Under the pieces are notes generated by a model. That model was not told the DNA's origin, made no database searches, and saw only the letters and a program-made list of their open reading frames with translations. A program made the translations under genes and the position numbers. A stretch of 64,000 nt of DNA from contig NZ_CP071090.1 of NCBI RefSeq assembly GCF_017301735.1, positions 2,904,001 through 2,968,000 on the forward strand. Direction: 5' to 3'. This document shows positions 25,883 through 34,580 of this stretch, one piece after another; position 1 is the stretch's first letter; each line of letters opens with the position of its first letter. Source of the stretch: Pyxidicoccus parkwaysis. GTDB taxonomy: Bacteria; Myxococcota; Myxococcia; Myxococcales; Myxococcaceae.

Positions 25883-27811
25883 ATGAAATTTCCCTCCTCC
25901 GCGCTTCTCCTCTTCGTGCTCACGGGCTGTGCCACGGCCCAACACACTCCGCCGGCCACCCGCGACAGCATCGAACACCGCGCCCAGGCCCTTCGCGGCG
26001 TGTACAGCGACCACGCTCCGACGCTGACCCATGATGGACGGCGGCTGGTCTTCACCTCCACCCGGAGCGGCCTCTCTCAGCTCTACATCGCGGACGTGGA
26101 CACGCCAGACGTGGCCCCCCGTCAGCTGCTGAGCTGGCCGGAGGCGGTATCGGGGCCGCTCGTCACCTGGGATGACACGGCCGTCATCTTCTCCGCGGAC
26201 CAGGGTGGAGACGAGCAGGCGCGCTTCTACCGCGCGGACATGAAGACCGGGCAGGCGCGGTGCCTCACCCCGGAGCCCCTGAATCGGGATGCGCCCCTCC
26301 TTCCGGAGAGCGCGAGCGACCAGCTCTTCTACAGCGCGCGCACCATCGACTCGGCGGCCTCGGCCATCTACGTCGCCTCCGCGGTGTCACCGGGGCCGGA
26401 GCGGAAGCTCTACCAGAGCCCCGGCGCCGGCTCGTTGGTGGACGTCAACCAGGACGGCACGCGCGGGCTGTTCATCCGGTTCCTCACGCACCAGAACCAG
26501 GAGCTGGAGCTCGTGGACCTGGAGTCCGGTCAGGCCCGGAAGCTCTTTCCCCAGCAAGGCAACGCGGCGATTACCTACGCCACGTTCTCTCCGGACGGGC
26601 GCGCGCTCTATGTCGCGACCGATGCGGGCGGGGAGGGCGCGGGGGTCCTCGCGCTCGATGCCAGGACCGGAGCCGAGCTCGCGCGCTACCGGGAGCAGCA
26701 GCCCCCCACGGCCGCGCCGGAAGTCGTGACGGTCTCCAGACAGGGAGACGTGGTCGTCGCCACCTTCGACGCCGGAGACCACACCGTCATGCGGGTGCTG
26801 GACGCGCATGACCTGCGCCCTCGCTCGAAGGTCGACCTTCCCCTCGGCGTCGTCGAGGCGGGAGGCTTCTCCGACGACGGCCAGAGCTTCGCGCTGTGCA
26901 CGGCGACGGCCGAGCATCCCTGCACGCTCCAGCTGCTCTCCACGCGGACCGGTGCCATCCGCCCGCTGCGGAGCGAGAAGCAGGAGGCCCTGTCGTCCCT
27001 GCCGCCCATCGAGGCCTCCATCACGCCCATCGAGAGCTTCGATGGCCTGCGCATCCCCACCAATGTCTTCCGGCCGAAGAAGCAGGGAAGGGTGCCCGTC
27101 ATCCTCTTCCTGCACGGAGGGCCCGCCGGAGCGTCCAAGGTCGGCTGGAATCCCAGCCGCCGGCTCTTCCTCTCCGAGGGCTATGCCGTGGTGGAGCCGA
27201 ACATCCGTGGCTCCGGAGGCTTCGGGCGCACGTACGAAGCGGCGGACGATGGTCCGAAGCGGTGGGATTCGTTCCGGGACATCGAAGCGGTCCGCGCGTG
27301 GGCGGAGCGGCAGCCGTGGGCGGACGCGCAGCGCCTCATCATCATGGGCGGGAGCTATGGAGGCTTCCTCGTCCTGAGCGAAATCTCGCGGAGCCCCGGG
27401 AAGTGGCGTGCCGCCGTGGACCTCTTCGGCATCGCGGACTTCATCAGCTTCATGGCGACGACGAAGGGGGGCGTGCGTGAGAACTACCTCCACGAAATCG
27501 GAGACCCGGAGAAGGACCGGGACCTCCTCACGCGCCTGTCACCCATCAACGCGGCGGACGCCATCCGTACGCCGCTCTTCGTGTACACGGGAGCCAATGA
27601 CCCGCGAGTCCCCCTGGCCCAGTCCCGGCTCATCGTCGATGCGCTGAAGCGCCGGGGTGTGCCTGTCGAGTTCATGGTGGGCGCGAACGAAGGCCATGGC
27701 GTGGCGCGCCGGGAGAATCAGGTCGAGATGGACACGCGAGTCATGCGCTTCCTGGAGGCACAGCTCGGCAGCCCTCCCGCGGCGCAGTCAGCCGCGAGCA
27801 GTCACCGCTGA
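25883..27811 (+). CDS. S9-family serine peptidase (prolyl-oligopeptidase/acylaminoacyl peptidase type), lipoprotein
   Basis: A 642-residue lipoprotein (LLLFVLTGC, Cys16). Residues 40-370 contain TolB/WD-like propeller repeats (YSDHAPTLTHDGRRLVFTST, ITYATFSPDGRALYVATD). The C-terminal alpha/beta hydrolase has the nucleophile motif GGSYGG (Ser491), an aspartate in TGANDPRVPL (Asp573) and His605 in NEGHGVA, giving a complete triad. HGGPAGASKVGWN is the oxyanion region. Members cleave short peptides at prolyl or acylated residues; the propeller filters substrates by size. The lipid anchor suggests a periplasmic or outer-surface role in digesting peptides from prey. Confidence 0.92.
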   Translation: MKFPSSALLLFVLTGCATAQHTPPATRDSIEHRAQALRGVYSDHAPTLTHDGRRLVFTSTRSGLSQLYIADVDTPDVAPRQLLSWPEAVSGPLVTWDDTAVIFSADQGGDEQARFYRADMKTGQARCLTPEPLNRDAPLLPESASDQLFYSARTIDSAASAIYVASAVSPGPERKLYQSPGAGSLVDVNQDGTRGLFIRFLTHQNQELELVDLESGQARKLFPQQGNAAITYATFSPDGRALYVATDAGGEGAGVLALDARTGAELARYREQQPPTAAPEVVTVSRQGDVVVATFDAGDHTVMRVLDAHDLRPRSKVDLPLGVVEAGGFSDDGQSFALCTATAEHPCTLQLLSTRTGAIRPLRSEKQEALSSLPPIEASITPIESFDGLRIPTNVFRPKKQGRVPVILFLHGGPAGASKVGWNPSRRLFLSEGYAVVEPNIRGSGGFGRTYEAADDGPKRWDSFRDIEAVRAWAERQPWADAQRLIIMGGSYGGFLVLSEISRSPGKWRAAVDLFGIADFISFMATTKGGVRENYLHEIGDPEKDRDLLTRLSPINAADAIRTPLFVYTGANDPRVPLAQSRLIVDALKRRGVPVEFMVGANEGHGVARRENQVEMDTRVMRFLEAQLGSPPAAQSAASSHR

Positions 27812-27922
27812 CGCAGCCACGTCGCGACGGTTGGGCTTGCTCGAGAGGGTTTGCCCCGGCCCCGGCCCGGCATCCGCTGGCCGGAGCACCGGCGCAGCGG
27901 AGCCAGGTGACTCAGGTGCTGC

Positions 27923-28453
27923 TCACAGGACGGTGCAGTAGCCCGTCGCGGAGTTGTTGGTCTCGCTGCTCTCCGCCACGACATTTCCGTAGTCGGCGTC
28001 GTACTGGAAGTCGCAGTAGGGGTCCCAGCAGCTCTGGGGGATGTAGACCCAGTGGTAGCGCGTCCCGCCCGGCGCGAGGCTGGGCGTGGCCTCGAAGGAC
28101 TCCGAGTAGCCGGTCGCCCAGGTGAAGCGCACGCGCGTCGTCGACGCGGGGGCCGTCGCGTCACCCACGTTCTTCACGAGCACGCCGAGGAGCGGCTGGT
28201 TGTTGGCCCAGGAGATGACGCAGTACGGGTTGCCGGCCGACGAGTTGATGGGACGGAGGTCCGGCGCGGGCGGGAGCGGGTCCTCCACCGGAGGCGGCGG
28301 CTCGCAATCGTTGCACTGCATCTGCGCTTCGCTCTCCGCGAGCGGCTCGCCTTCGGCGTCGACAGGGCCCATGTTGCAGCCGGACATCGCGAGCGCGCCG
28401 AGAACCACCAGGGCCGGGCGCAGGTTTCCCAGCCAGACATTGCTGACAGTCAT
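27923..28453 (-). CDS. CARDB-domain lipoprotein
   Basis: A 176-residue lipoprotein (LGALAMSGC, Cys26). After a proline-rich, acidic stretch (CNDCEPPPPVEDPLPPAPD) comes a single CARDB-like immunoglobulin fold: VKNVGDATAPASTTRVRF, SLAPGGTRYHWVYIP and the end DYGNVVAESSETNN, where N..V.E..E.NN is the family signature. CARDB folds act as cell-adhesion or spacer domains. Two CxxxxC pairs in the fold may form disulfides. The ATG at 28453 follows AGAGGGGGGATTCAC, an excellent ribosome-binding site, so the longer frame upstream is not used. Confidence 0.85.
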   Translation of the reverse strand: MTVSNVWLGNLRPALVVLGALAMSGCNMGPVDAEGEPLAESEAQMQCNDCEPPPPVEDPLPPAPDLRPINSSAGNPYCVISWANNQPLLGVLVKNVGDATAPASTTRVRFTWATGYSESFEATPSLAPGGTRYHWVYIPQSCWDPYCDFQYDADYGNVVAESSETNNSATGYCTVL

Positions 28454-28790
28454 TGTGAATCCCCCTCTGAGGGTTGTCTGGCCCCTGCGGCCGCCGTTGT
28501 AGACCACCTCGATGGGACCTGGCCAGTGCCCGCTCCGGCTCCTTCATGGCCTGCTACTCGAATGGCCCCTGGGTGCCTTTTGGCATCAACAGCTCCATCC
28601 CCAACATCTCCACGGCCCGGATTCCGGGGCTCCCTGTCGGCCCCAACACCGTCTTCCTGGAGAACTGACAGTCATTGGAGGGGAGCCCGCGGGCACCACG
28701 GCTCCACGGGCGCAATGCCCGGGAGGGTGGTGCCCGAGAGGCTCGAGCCCACCGGAGTCCTCTACGGACCGGGGGCTGTCGCGCCGCCTC
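28454..28790. other. Intergenic region with an ORF remnant
   Basis: Between the CARDB lipoprotein promoter and the 3' end of the M57 protease gene. It holds an open 40-residue frame (28546-28668, plus strand) that reads like the C-terminal end of a coding sequence (YSNGPWVPFGINSS, GLPVGPNTVFLEN) with no start signal, probably a gene remnant. The hairpin at 28690-28736 is described separately. I see nothing else. Confidence 0.4.
28690..28736 (-). terminator. Nested terminator hairpin after the M57 protease gene
   Basis: CGGGCACCAC and GTGGTGCCCG form a perfect 10-bp outer stem; inside it CGGGC and GCCCG form a second small stem. It lies 54 bp beyond the protease stop codon. Confidence 0.55.
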
Positions 28791-29558
28791 TCAGTAGAGG
28801 GCGTGCAGCGCGGTGCGGTCGGAGCTGCTCCACTCGCCAGTCTCGTTCGAGCGGAAGCAGGAGTTCATGACGGAGCCGCCCACCGTCGCCGTGCTCGGCG
28901 TGCCGGGGATGAGGATGGCGCCCACGTTGGAGGCGCCCTCGTTGCTGGCGGCACCGCCGCAGCTGATGCTGCGGTCGTAGTAGTCCGAGTGGCGGAAGCC
29001 GATGGTGTGGCCAATCTCGTGCGTGATGACGTGCTCGTTCACGTCAGCGCTGTAGCTCTGCAGGCCGGTGCCGATGTTGATGGTGCCGTAGGGCTTGCCG
29101 CCCTTGGGGAAGCCGGACGAGCCGCCGACGCCGGTCGTGGTCTTCGCGGAGATGGTCGCGGTGCAGTCGGAGGCCGAGCCGCGCGCGAAGGTGATGCGGA
29201 GACCCTGGCTGTTGTAGTTCTCGATGGCCAGGTCGAGGCCCTCGCTGAGCCGGCTGTAGCTGTTGAACTGCGCCGTGGGGACGACGCAGATCTTCGTCAC
29301 GCTGGTGCCGACGAGGTTGGTCGTCCGGTACTGCTCCGGGCCCTGCTTCGACTCGATCATCTCGCGGGACGCCTCGAGGGTGACGTGGGCGTCGCGGCCC
29401 ACGTACACGTTGCCGTCGACGGTCATGATGTCGTCGGCCGGGAAGCCCGCCTGGATCAGGTTGGAGACAATCTCCTCGCTCTCGCCCTGCGCCTCGGTAC
29501 CGCAGCCGACCAGCAACGCACCACAGCTCATCGCGAGGACTGCCGCTCTCTTGAACAT
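28791..29558 (-). CDS. Secreted M57-type zinc metalloprotease (dual-action HEIGH type)
   Basis: A 255-residue lipoprotein (GALLVGC, Cys19). A propeptide region (residues 25-85; ADDIMTVDGNVYVGRDAHVT) precedes the catalytic domain. The zinc site HEIGHTIGFRH (180-190) matches the metzincin pattern HExxHxxGxxH. The end WSSSDRTALHALY is typical of the M57/protease B family of myxobacteria. These enzymes are secreted and lyse proteins of prey or of the matrix. Free cysteines (91, 132 and later) may form disulfides. The upstream region has an AT-rich tract near 29620-29690 that probably holds its promoter. Confidence 0.88.
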   Translation of the reverse strand: MFKRAAVLAMSCGALLVGCGTEAQGESEEIVSNLIQAGFPADDIMTVDGNVYVGRDAHVTLEASREMIESKQGPEQYRTTNLVGTSVTKICVVPTAQFNSYSRLSEGLDLAIENYNSQGLRITFARGSASDCTATISAKTTTGVGGSSGFPKGGKPYGTINIGTGLQSYSADVNEHVITHEIGHTIGFRHSDYYDRSISCGGAASNEGASNVGAILIPGTPSTATVGGSVMNSCFRSNETGEWSSSDRTALHALY

Positions 29559-30113
29559 GCTCGTTGCCCCTCGTGTCCTACCCCCGGTCCCAACATGGGA
29601 ACGCCAGGCTGGACTCCTGGTGTTTTAAAACGCCATATCTGTAAAATCCAGCAAAATAAGAAATTAAGAATAACCTGAATTAGCCGGCGAAGACGGAGAT
29701 GCCCCCGCAGCGGCCTACAGGCCCCCACTTCGGGCGTCACCCGGGATGGCCGGGGGAAATGGCGCCACCGGAAGAGCCCCGGATTGATTGACCCACCTGG
29801 GATGGTTTCGACCACAGGTGAAAGGACGCCAACGCCTCCAACGCGGGGGGCGCCGGCGTCCATGCATGTGATGTCTGTCATTGGCCTCGTCGCGCCAGGA
29901 CCTGACGTTGATGCAGCGCAGGTGCTCGGCCCGCGGGGCGGTTCGACGTCAGGCGCCGCGGGCTCGATGACGGCTTCCACGGCGGGAACGAGGTGGGTTC
30001 CCTCGCGGTGCTGTTCGATCCACGACGGTAGGCTGGGAGCAATACCGTTTACATGAGCCCCGAGCCGCTCGCAGCGGCTGGGGCGTCATCATCCACCCAC
30101 GGAGAGAACACCC
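29559..30113. other. Divergent intergenic region, 555 bp
   Basis: Separates the M57 protease (minus) from a small lipoprotein gene (plus). It contains a distinctly AT-rich tract at about 29620-29690, unusual for this genome and probably part of the protease promoter. Short open frames here have no start signals or convincing composition. I see no RNA gene. Confidence 0.5.
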
Positions 30114-30473
30114 ATGCAGAAGAGTCTGCGAATGCTCGTGTGTCTTGTTGGCGGTGCCGCGCTGTTCGGTACGGGCTGCGGTGGAGCGCCCGAAGAGACG
30201 GCGGAGCAGCAGCCCACGGCCGAGCCGGAGCGCCAGGTCCAGCAGCAGGGCATCTACACGGTCTGCTGGTCCACGCTCGGTGGCTACGTGTCGCCGTCCA
30301 CGTCCAGCCTGAAGGGGGCCATCTACAACTATGGCAACCACTTCGAGACGACCAGCTCGGCGTTCGTGTCGGAGGGGGAGTACTGGGTCCGTGGCCACCA
30401 GGTCTGCCTGAGTGGCGAATGGACGTGCTCCAGCACCGGCGACCTCTACGTCCGCTGGGCCGGGCTCTGCTGA
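30114..30473 (+). CDS. Small secreted lipoprotein of unknown function
   Basis: A 119-residue lipoprotein (GGAALFGTGC, Cys22). After a Glu/Gln/Pro-rich spacer (residues 25-45) there is a compact domain of about 75 residues with three cysteines (YTVCWSTLGGY, GHQVCLSGEWTCSS) ending LYVRWAGLC. No family is recognised. The ATG follows GGAGAGAACACCC, a good ribosome-binding site. A terminator hairpin follows. Myxobacterial genomes carry many such small exported proteins. Confidence 0.75.
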   Translation: MQKSLRMLVCLVGGAALFGTGCGGAPEETAEQQPTAEPERQVQQQGIYTVCWSTLGGYVSPSTSSLKGAIYNYGNHFETTSSAFVSEGEYWVRGHQVCLSGEWTCSSTGDLYVRWAGLC

Positions 30474-30499
30474 CAGGCGGCTGAACAGGGATTGAGCTG

Positions 30500-30530
30500 C
30501 CCCGGCGCGCGGTGAACTCTCCCGCCGGGG
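30500..30530 (+). terminator. Terminator hairpin after the small lipoprotein gene
   Basis: CCCCGGCG and CGCCGGGG form a perfect 8-bp stem with a 15-nt loop, 26 bp after the stop codon. The remaining sequence to 30782 shows no gene. Confidence 0.5.
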
Positions 30531-30782
30531 TCCGCGCCTCCAGCGGGCATGACGCGCCCCGGCGGCAATTCCCGCACGGTGCCACACGCCCTGTATGACC
30601 CACCGGGTGGACAGGCCGCTCGGTGTGGGATAGCACCAAGAATAACTGGTCTTACGGTCCTGGCGGGATTACCTGTCTGTTCTGCCCGGTTGTGAGGCAC
30701 GCCCCGCTGCATGGGGGACGGGCTTGAAAGGTCCTCCCGGCACGCGCGGCCGAGCGCGCGGCCGGGTCAGCGAGGGATGCTC

Positions 30783-31427
30783 ATGGGCTTGGTACAGGAC
30801 GCGGTCAGGCGGGCGCGGGACGTGGCACCGGTGGCGCTGGGCGCGGTGGACTGGGAGCGAGATCTGGAGCAGCGGCTGGTGCTGGCGACTCCAGACAAGA
30901 CGTGCCGGGGCATGTTCCTGAAGGGCGTGCTCCAGGTGGTGAAGTCCTTCGGGGACGAGGCCGTGGTGGCACGGTGCCTGGAGGTCGGCGGGCAGACGCG
31001 CATCACCGACTTCGCGAGCTACCCCATCGCCACCCGGCTGCGGATGTCCTGGGCCGCCGCGGAGCACCTGGCGCCGCGCGTGGGCGGCTTCGACGCCGCG
31101 CTGCGCCAGCTCGGGCGGCAGGCGACGGCGGACTTCATGGCCTCGCTGGCGGGGAGGACCATCCTCGCGCTGACGAACCGGGACGTCGTGAAGATGATCA
31201 ACAGCCTGCCCACGGCCTTCGGTGCGTCCGTCAACTACGGCAGGCACACGGTGGAGTGGTCGGGGCCGAAGAGCGGCCGCTTCCTGCTCGAAGGGGACCT
31301 CATGCCCGCGCCCCTCAACTCCGGCATCATGGAAGCGGTGCTCGCGGCGGGCGCGGTGAAGGGCGGGAAGGTCCACGGGCGCCAGCTCGCGGTGGACTGC
31401 TGCGAGTGCGTCTTCTCCTGGGAGTAG
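30783..31427 (+). CDS. DUF2378 (TIGR02265) family protein
   Basis: A 214-residue soluble protein matching the myxobacterial family of about 200 residues by its pattern: LATPDKTCRGMFLKGVLQVV, RITDFASYPIATRLRMSWAAAEHL, AGRTILALTNRDVVKMINSLP, and the end GVD/AVDCCECVFSWE. In known members a helical core precedes a V4R/heme NO-binding-like C-terminal part. The function is unknown; several paralogues usually occur per genome. The start at 30783 is chosen because CGAGGG stands 6-9 bp upstream; an ATG at 30777 is too close to it. Confidence 0.8.
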   Translation: MGLVQDAVRRARDVAPVALGAVDWERDLEQRLVLATPDKTCRGMFLKGVLQVVKSFGDEAVVARCLEVGGQTRITDFASYPIATRLRMSWAAAEHLAPRVGGFDAALRQLGRQATADFMASLAGRTILALTNRDVVKMINSLPTAFGASVNYGRHTVEWSGPKSGRFLLEGDLMPAPLNSGIMEAVLAAGAVKGGKVHGRQLAVDCCECVFSWE

Positions 31428-31472
31428 GCCCGCTCTTTCCGTATCCCGTTCGAGAGGCAATGAGGGCAAGAC

Positions 31473-31506
31473 GAAGCCCGGCAACCTGGTGGGGTTGCCG
31501 GGCTTC
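31473..31506. terminator. Strong bidirectional hairpin between convergent genes
   Basis: GAAGCCCGGCAACC and GGTTGCCGGGCTTC form a perfect 14-bp stem with a 6-nt loop between the DUF2378 gene and the small minus-strand gene at 31559. Confidence 0.75.
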
Positions 31507-31558
31507 TCTGCATCGAGACCTGCTGCTCGTACTACCTGGTCACGTGAGTGACGCGGCA

Positions 31559-31696
31559 TCAGTAGTGCGCGCAGGCGAAGCGGTTGTCCTTGACGTGGAT
31601 GCCCGTCATCGCGGTGCCAGCCGGGCACATGTGCATGGGCCGGGTGGTGTCACGCGTGCTGCTGTCCTCGCTCTCAATGAGAGACAACTGGGTCAT
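31559..31696 (-). CDS. Small peptide with CPAGTAMTGIHVKDNRFAC motif
   Basis: A predicted 45-residue peptide from the ATG at 31696 (MTQLSL); another ATG at 31723 would add nine residues. The N-terminal half is polar (ESEDSSTRDTTRP) and the C-terminal half is compact with two cysteines 16 residues apart. It has no signal peptide. From memory, similar short C-terminal motifs occur in other myxobacterial small proteins, but I cannot verify this. No ribosome-binding site is clear. The strong hairpin 53 bp downstream supports a real transcription unit. It could also be the C-terminal end of a longer, decayed gene. Confidence 0.45.
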   Translation of the reverse strand: MTQLSLIESEDSSTRDTTRPMHMCPAGTAMTGIHVKDNRFACAHY

Positions 31697-31926
31697 CGGG
31701 GCGGGCTCGCGGTCCTGTACCATGGTTTCTGAAGCCACTGCGAAACAGCAGCGGGCAACATGGATGGACAAGTCGGGTCTCGATGGAGTGCCTGCCCTCC
31801 AGACGGGCAGGCGCGTGTGTGATTGGGGCTGCGGCCCACGTCGGTTCGCACACGGAGCGCCGACTGAGGTGTTGGAGGTGTTCGCCGATGCCTATAGTGA
31901 CGCCCTGCGATGACGGAGGTGAAGGG

Positions 31927-34545
31927 ATGCGTGCTGACGTGCTGGGGCTCCAGGAGGTCGACCGAACCCGCATCACGGCTGTCGGGGGGAAAGGCGCGAG
32001 CCTGGGGGAGCTCTTGCGGCTGGACGGGGTCCGCGTGCCGGATGGTTTTTGCGTTTCGACCGAGGCCTTCAAGCGGGCCCTGCGAGAAGCGCCAATGCTG
32101 GGGGAATGGCTCGAGCGGCTGTCGCTGCTGAAGGCGGAAGACCGGGATGGAATCCGCGAAGTCAGCGCGGAGATCCGCACGCGCATCGAAGGGCTGGTCA
32201 TCCCTGAAGACATCCAGGAGGCAATCACCCGCTTCCATTCCAGGCTTGGCGAGCACGCGGCCTATGCCGTCCGGTCCAGCGCGACGGCGGAGGATCTACC
32301 GACGGCTTCCTTCGCGGGCCAGCAGGACACGTACCTGAACGTCATCGGGAAGCCGGCGATCCTGTCTCACGTCAGCCGGTGCTGGGCGTCGCTCTTCACC
32401 GAGCGGGCGGTCAACTACCGCCTTCAACACGGCTTCGACCACCGCAAGGTCTACATGGCGGTGGTGGTGCAGAAGATGGTCGTCCCCCAGGCGGCCGGAA
32501 CCCTGTTCACGGCCGACCCCGTGACGTCGAACCGGAAGGTGTCATCCATCGAAGCGTGCTTCGGCCTCGGTGAGGCGCTGGTCTCCGGCCGGGTGAACGC
32601 CGATGGCTACAAGGTGCGGAACGGCCAGGTCACCGAGAAGACGGTCGCCACCAAGAAGTGGGCAACCCGGGCCCTGGCGGAGGGCGGTACGCAGGAACGG
32701 GAGCTCGAGCCCGCGCGGCAGGACAGCCCCGTGCTGACGGATGAGCAGCTCGTGCGGCTGGAGCGTCTGGGGAGGCAAATCGAAGGGCACTTCGGTCATC
32801 CCCAGGACATCGAATGGTGCCTGGTCGACGACGCGTTCTACATCGTCCAGAGCCGGCCCATCACGACCCTGTATCCCATTCCCGAGGTGGGTGATTCGGG
32901 CAGACACGTCTTCCTCTCCGTCGGCCATCAACAAATGATGACCGACCCCATGAAGCCCCTGGGACTGTCCTTGTGGCAGTTGACCGCTGCTCGCCCCATG
33001 TATGCGGCGGGCGGGAGGTTGTTCGTCGATATTGTGAAGGAGCTGGCTTCACCGGCGGGCCGGACCATGTTGTTGAATGGCGCGGGCGCATCCGAGCCGC
33101 TCATCAAGGACGCCCTCATGACGCTCATCGAGCGGGGCGATTTCGTCGGACCGCCGCCCGAGGCTCCACCCGCACCGGACTCCGCTCAAGACAAGCCAGC
33201 GATGCCGGCCTGGAGTGCTCCTCCGCCTGTCGACGATGATCCGGCAATCGTCACCGAGTTGATTGCGCGCAGCCAGGCGTCCCTCGAAGCACTGAAGCAA
33301 GACATCCAGACGAAATCCGGAACGGATTTATTGGATTTCATCGTGGAAGACGGTCAGCAACTGAGAAAGAGCTTGCTGGGCTCGCAGGGCTTCGGCGCGC
33401 TCATGGCCGGCATGAACGCTGCGTCTTGGCTCAACGAGAAGATGATGGCGTGGTTGGGCGAGAAGAGCGCCGCGGATACGCTCTCCCAGTCCGTGCAGAA
33501 CAACATCACCTCGGAGATGGGGTTGGCGCTCCTGGACGTCGCGGACGCAATCCGGCCTCATCCGGAGGTGATTGAGTACTTGCAGACTGCCAGGGATGAA
33601 ACCTTCCTGGAGGGCCTGTCCCGGTTGGGGGGCGGAAAGGCCGCTCACGACGCCATCGCCGCCTTTCTCGACAGATTCGGCATGCGATGTGTCGGCGAAA
33701 TCGACGTGACGAGGCCGCGTTGGCGCGAAAGGCCTACGACGCTCGTTCCCTTGCTCCTCGGCAACATCAAGAGCTTCGAGCCCGGGGCCGGCAGCCGGAA
33801 GTTCGAGCAGGGGCGGCAGGAGGCCTTGAAGAAGGAACAGGAGCTGTTGGCGCGACTGAAGCAATTGCCGGAGGGCGAGCAGAAAGCCGGAGAGACGCAA
33901 CGGATGATCAACCGGCTCCGGATCTTCATCGGCTACCGTGAGTACCCGAAGTACGGCATCGTCAGTCGCTACTTCATCTATCGACAGGCGTTGCTGAAGG
34001 AAGCCGAGCGGCTCGTGCAGGCCCGCGTGCTCCAGGAGAAGGAAGACATCTCCTACCTCACCATCCAGGAGCTTCGCGAAGTCGTGCGCACGAAGCAGCT
34101 GGATGGCGAAATCGTCAGCCGTCGAAAGGACGAGCACGAGCGATACCGGAAGCTGACGCCACCGCGGGTCATCACGTCCGAGGGTGAAATCATCGCGGGT
34201 GCGTACAAACGAGCCGACCTCCCGGCAGGAGCCCTCGTCGGTCTACCGGTCTCCTCGGGCGTGGTGGAGGGACGAGCCCGCGTCCTCCTGGACCTGGCCG
34301 ACGCGGAGCTGGCAGCGGGGGACATCCTGGTCACCCCCTTCACGGACCCCAGCTGGACGCCCTTGTTCGTGTCCATCAAGGGCCTGGTGACCGAGGTAGG
34401 GGGACTGATGACCCATGGCTCGGTGATTGCCCGGGAATACGGCCTGCCGGCTGTCGTCGGCGTGGAGCATGCGACCCGGCTCATCCGGGACGGGCAACGC
34501 ATCCGCGTGCATGGAACGGAAGGGTACGTCGAGCTCCTGTCCTAG
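31927..34545 (+). CDS. rph: Rifamycin-inactivating phosphotransferase
   Basis: An 872-residue, three-domain enzyme. Residues 1-315 form an ATP-grasp-like domain (GGKGASLGELLRLDGVRVP, AYAVRSSATAEDLPTASFAG, GLGEALVSGRVNADGY, QDIEWCLVDDAFYIVQSRPIT). The middle rifamycin-binding domain begins VFLSVGHQQMMTDPMKPLGLS, which is specific for Rph rather than PEP synthase. The C-terminal swivelling domain has the phosphohistidine in GGLMTHGSVIAREYG (His830). Rph phosphorylates the C21 hydroxyl of rifamycins using ATP, giving AMP-modified chemistry (beta-phosphate transfer). The length fits the family (about 865). GGAGG 7 bp before the ATG fixes the start. It probably gives resistance to rifamycins of competing actinomycetes. 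Confidence 0.9.
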   Translation: MRADVLGLQEVDRTRITAVGGKGASLGELLRLDGVRVPDGFCVSTEAFKRALREAPMLGEWLERLSLLKAEDRDGIREVSAEIRTRIEGLVIPEDIQEAITRFHSRLGEHAAYAVRSSATAEDLPTASFAGQQDTYLNVIGKPAILSHVSRCWASLFTERAVNYRLQHGFDHRKVYMAVVVQKMVVPQAAGTLFTADPVTSNRKVSSIEACFGLGEALVSGRVNADGYKVRNGQVTEKTVATKKWATRALAEGGTQERELEPARQDSPVLTDEQLVRLERLGRQIEGHFGHPQDIEWCLVDDAFYIVQSRPITTLYPIPEVGDSGRHVFLSVGHQQMMTDPMKPLGLSLWQLTAARPMYAAGGRLFVDIVKELASPAGRTMLLNGAGASEPLIKDALMTLIERGDFVGPPPEAPPAPDSAQDKPAMPAWSAPPPVDDDPAIVTELIARSQASLEALKQDIQTKSGTDLLDFIVEDGQQLRKSLLGSQGFGALMAGMNAASWLNEKMMAWLGEKSAADTLSQSVQNNITSEMGLALLDVADAIRPHPEVIEYLQTARDETFLEGLSRLGGGKAAHDAIAAFLDRFGMRCVGEIDVTRPRWRERPTTLVPLLLGNIKSFEPGAGSRKFEQGRQEALKKEQELLARLKQLPEGEQKAGETQRMINRLRIFIGYREYPKYGIVSRYFIYRQALLKEAERLVQARVLQEKEDISYLTIQELREVVRTKQLDGEIVSRRKDEHERYRKLTPPRVITSEGEIIAGAYKRADLPAGALVGLPVSSGVVEGRARVLLDLADAELAAGDILVTPFTDPSWTPLFVSIKGLVTEVGGLMTHGSVIAREYGLPAVVGVEHATRLIRDGQRIRVHGTEGYVELLS

Positions 34546-34580
34546 CCGGGCCAGCCCGCTATAGGCCCCCACCCGGCGGT

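Noticed and set aside
29784-30056. Open frame in the 555-bp intergenic region
   Set aside because: It has no start signal, is Thr/Pro/Gly-rich and lacks any recognisable motif.
31927-34545. Phosphoenolpyruvate synthase
   Set aside because: The middle domain matches the rifamycin-binding domain, not the PEP-binding TIM barrel, and the domain order is that of Rph.
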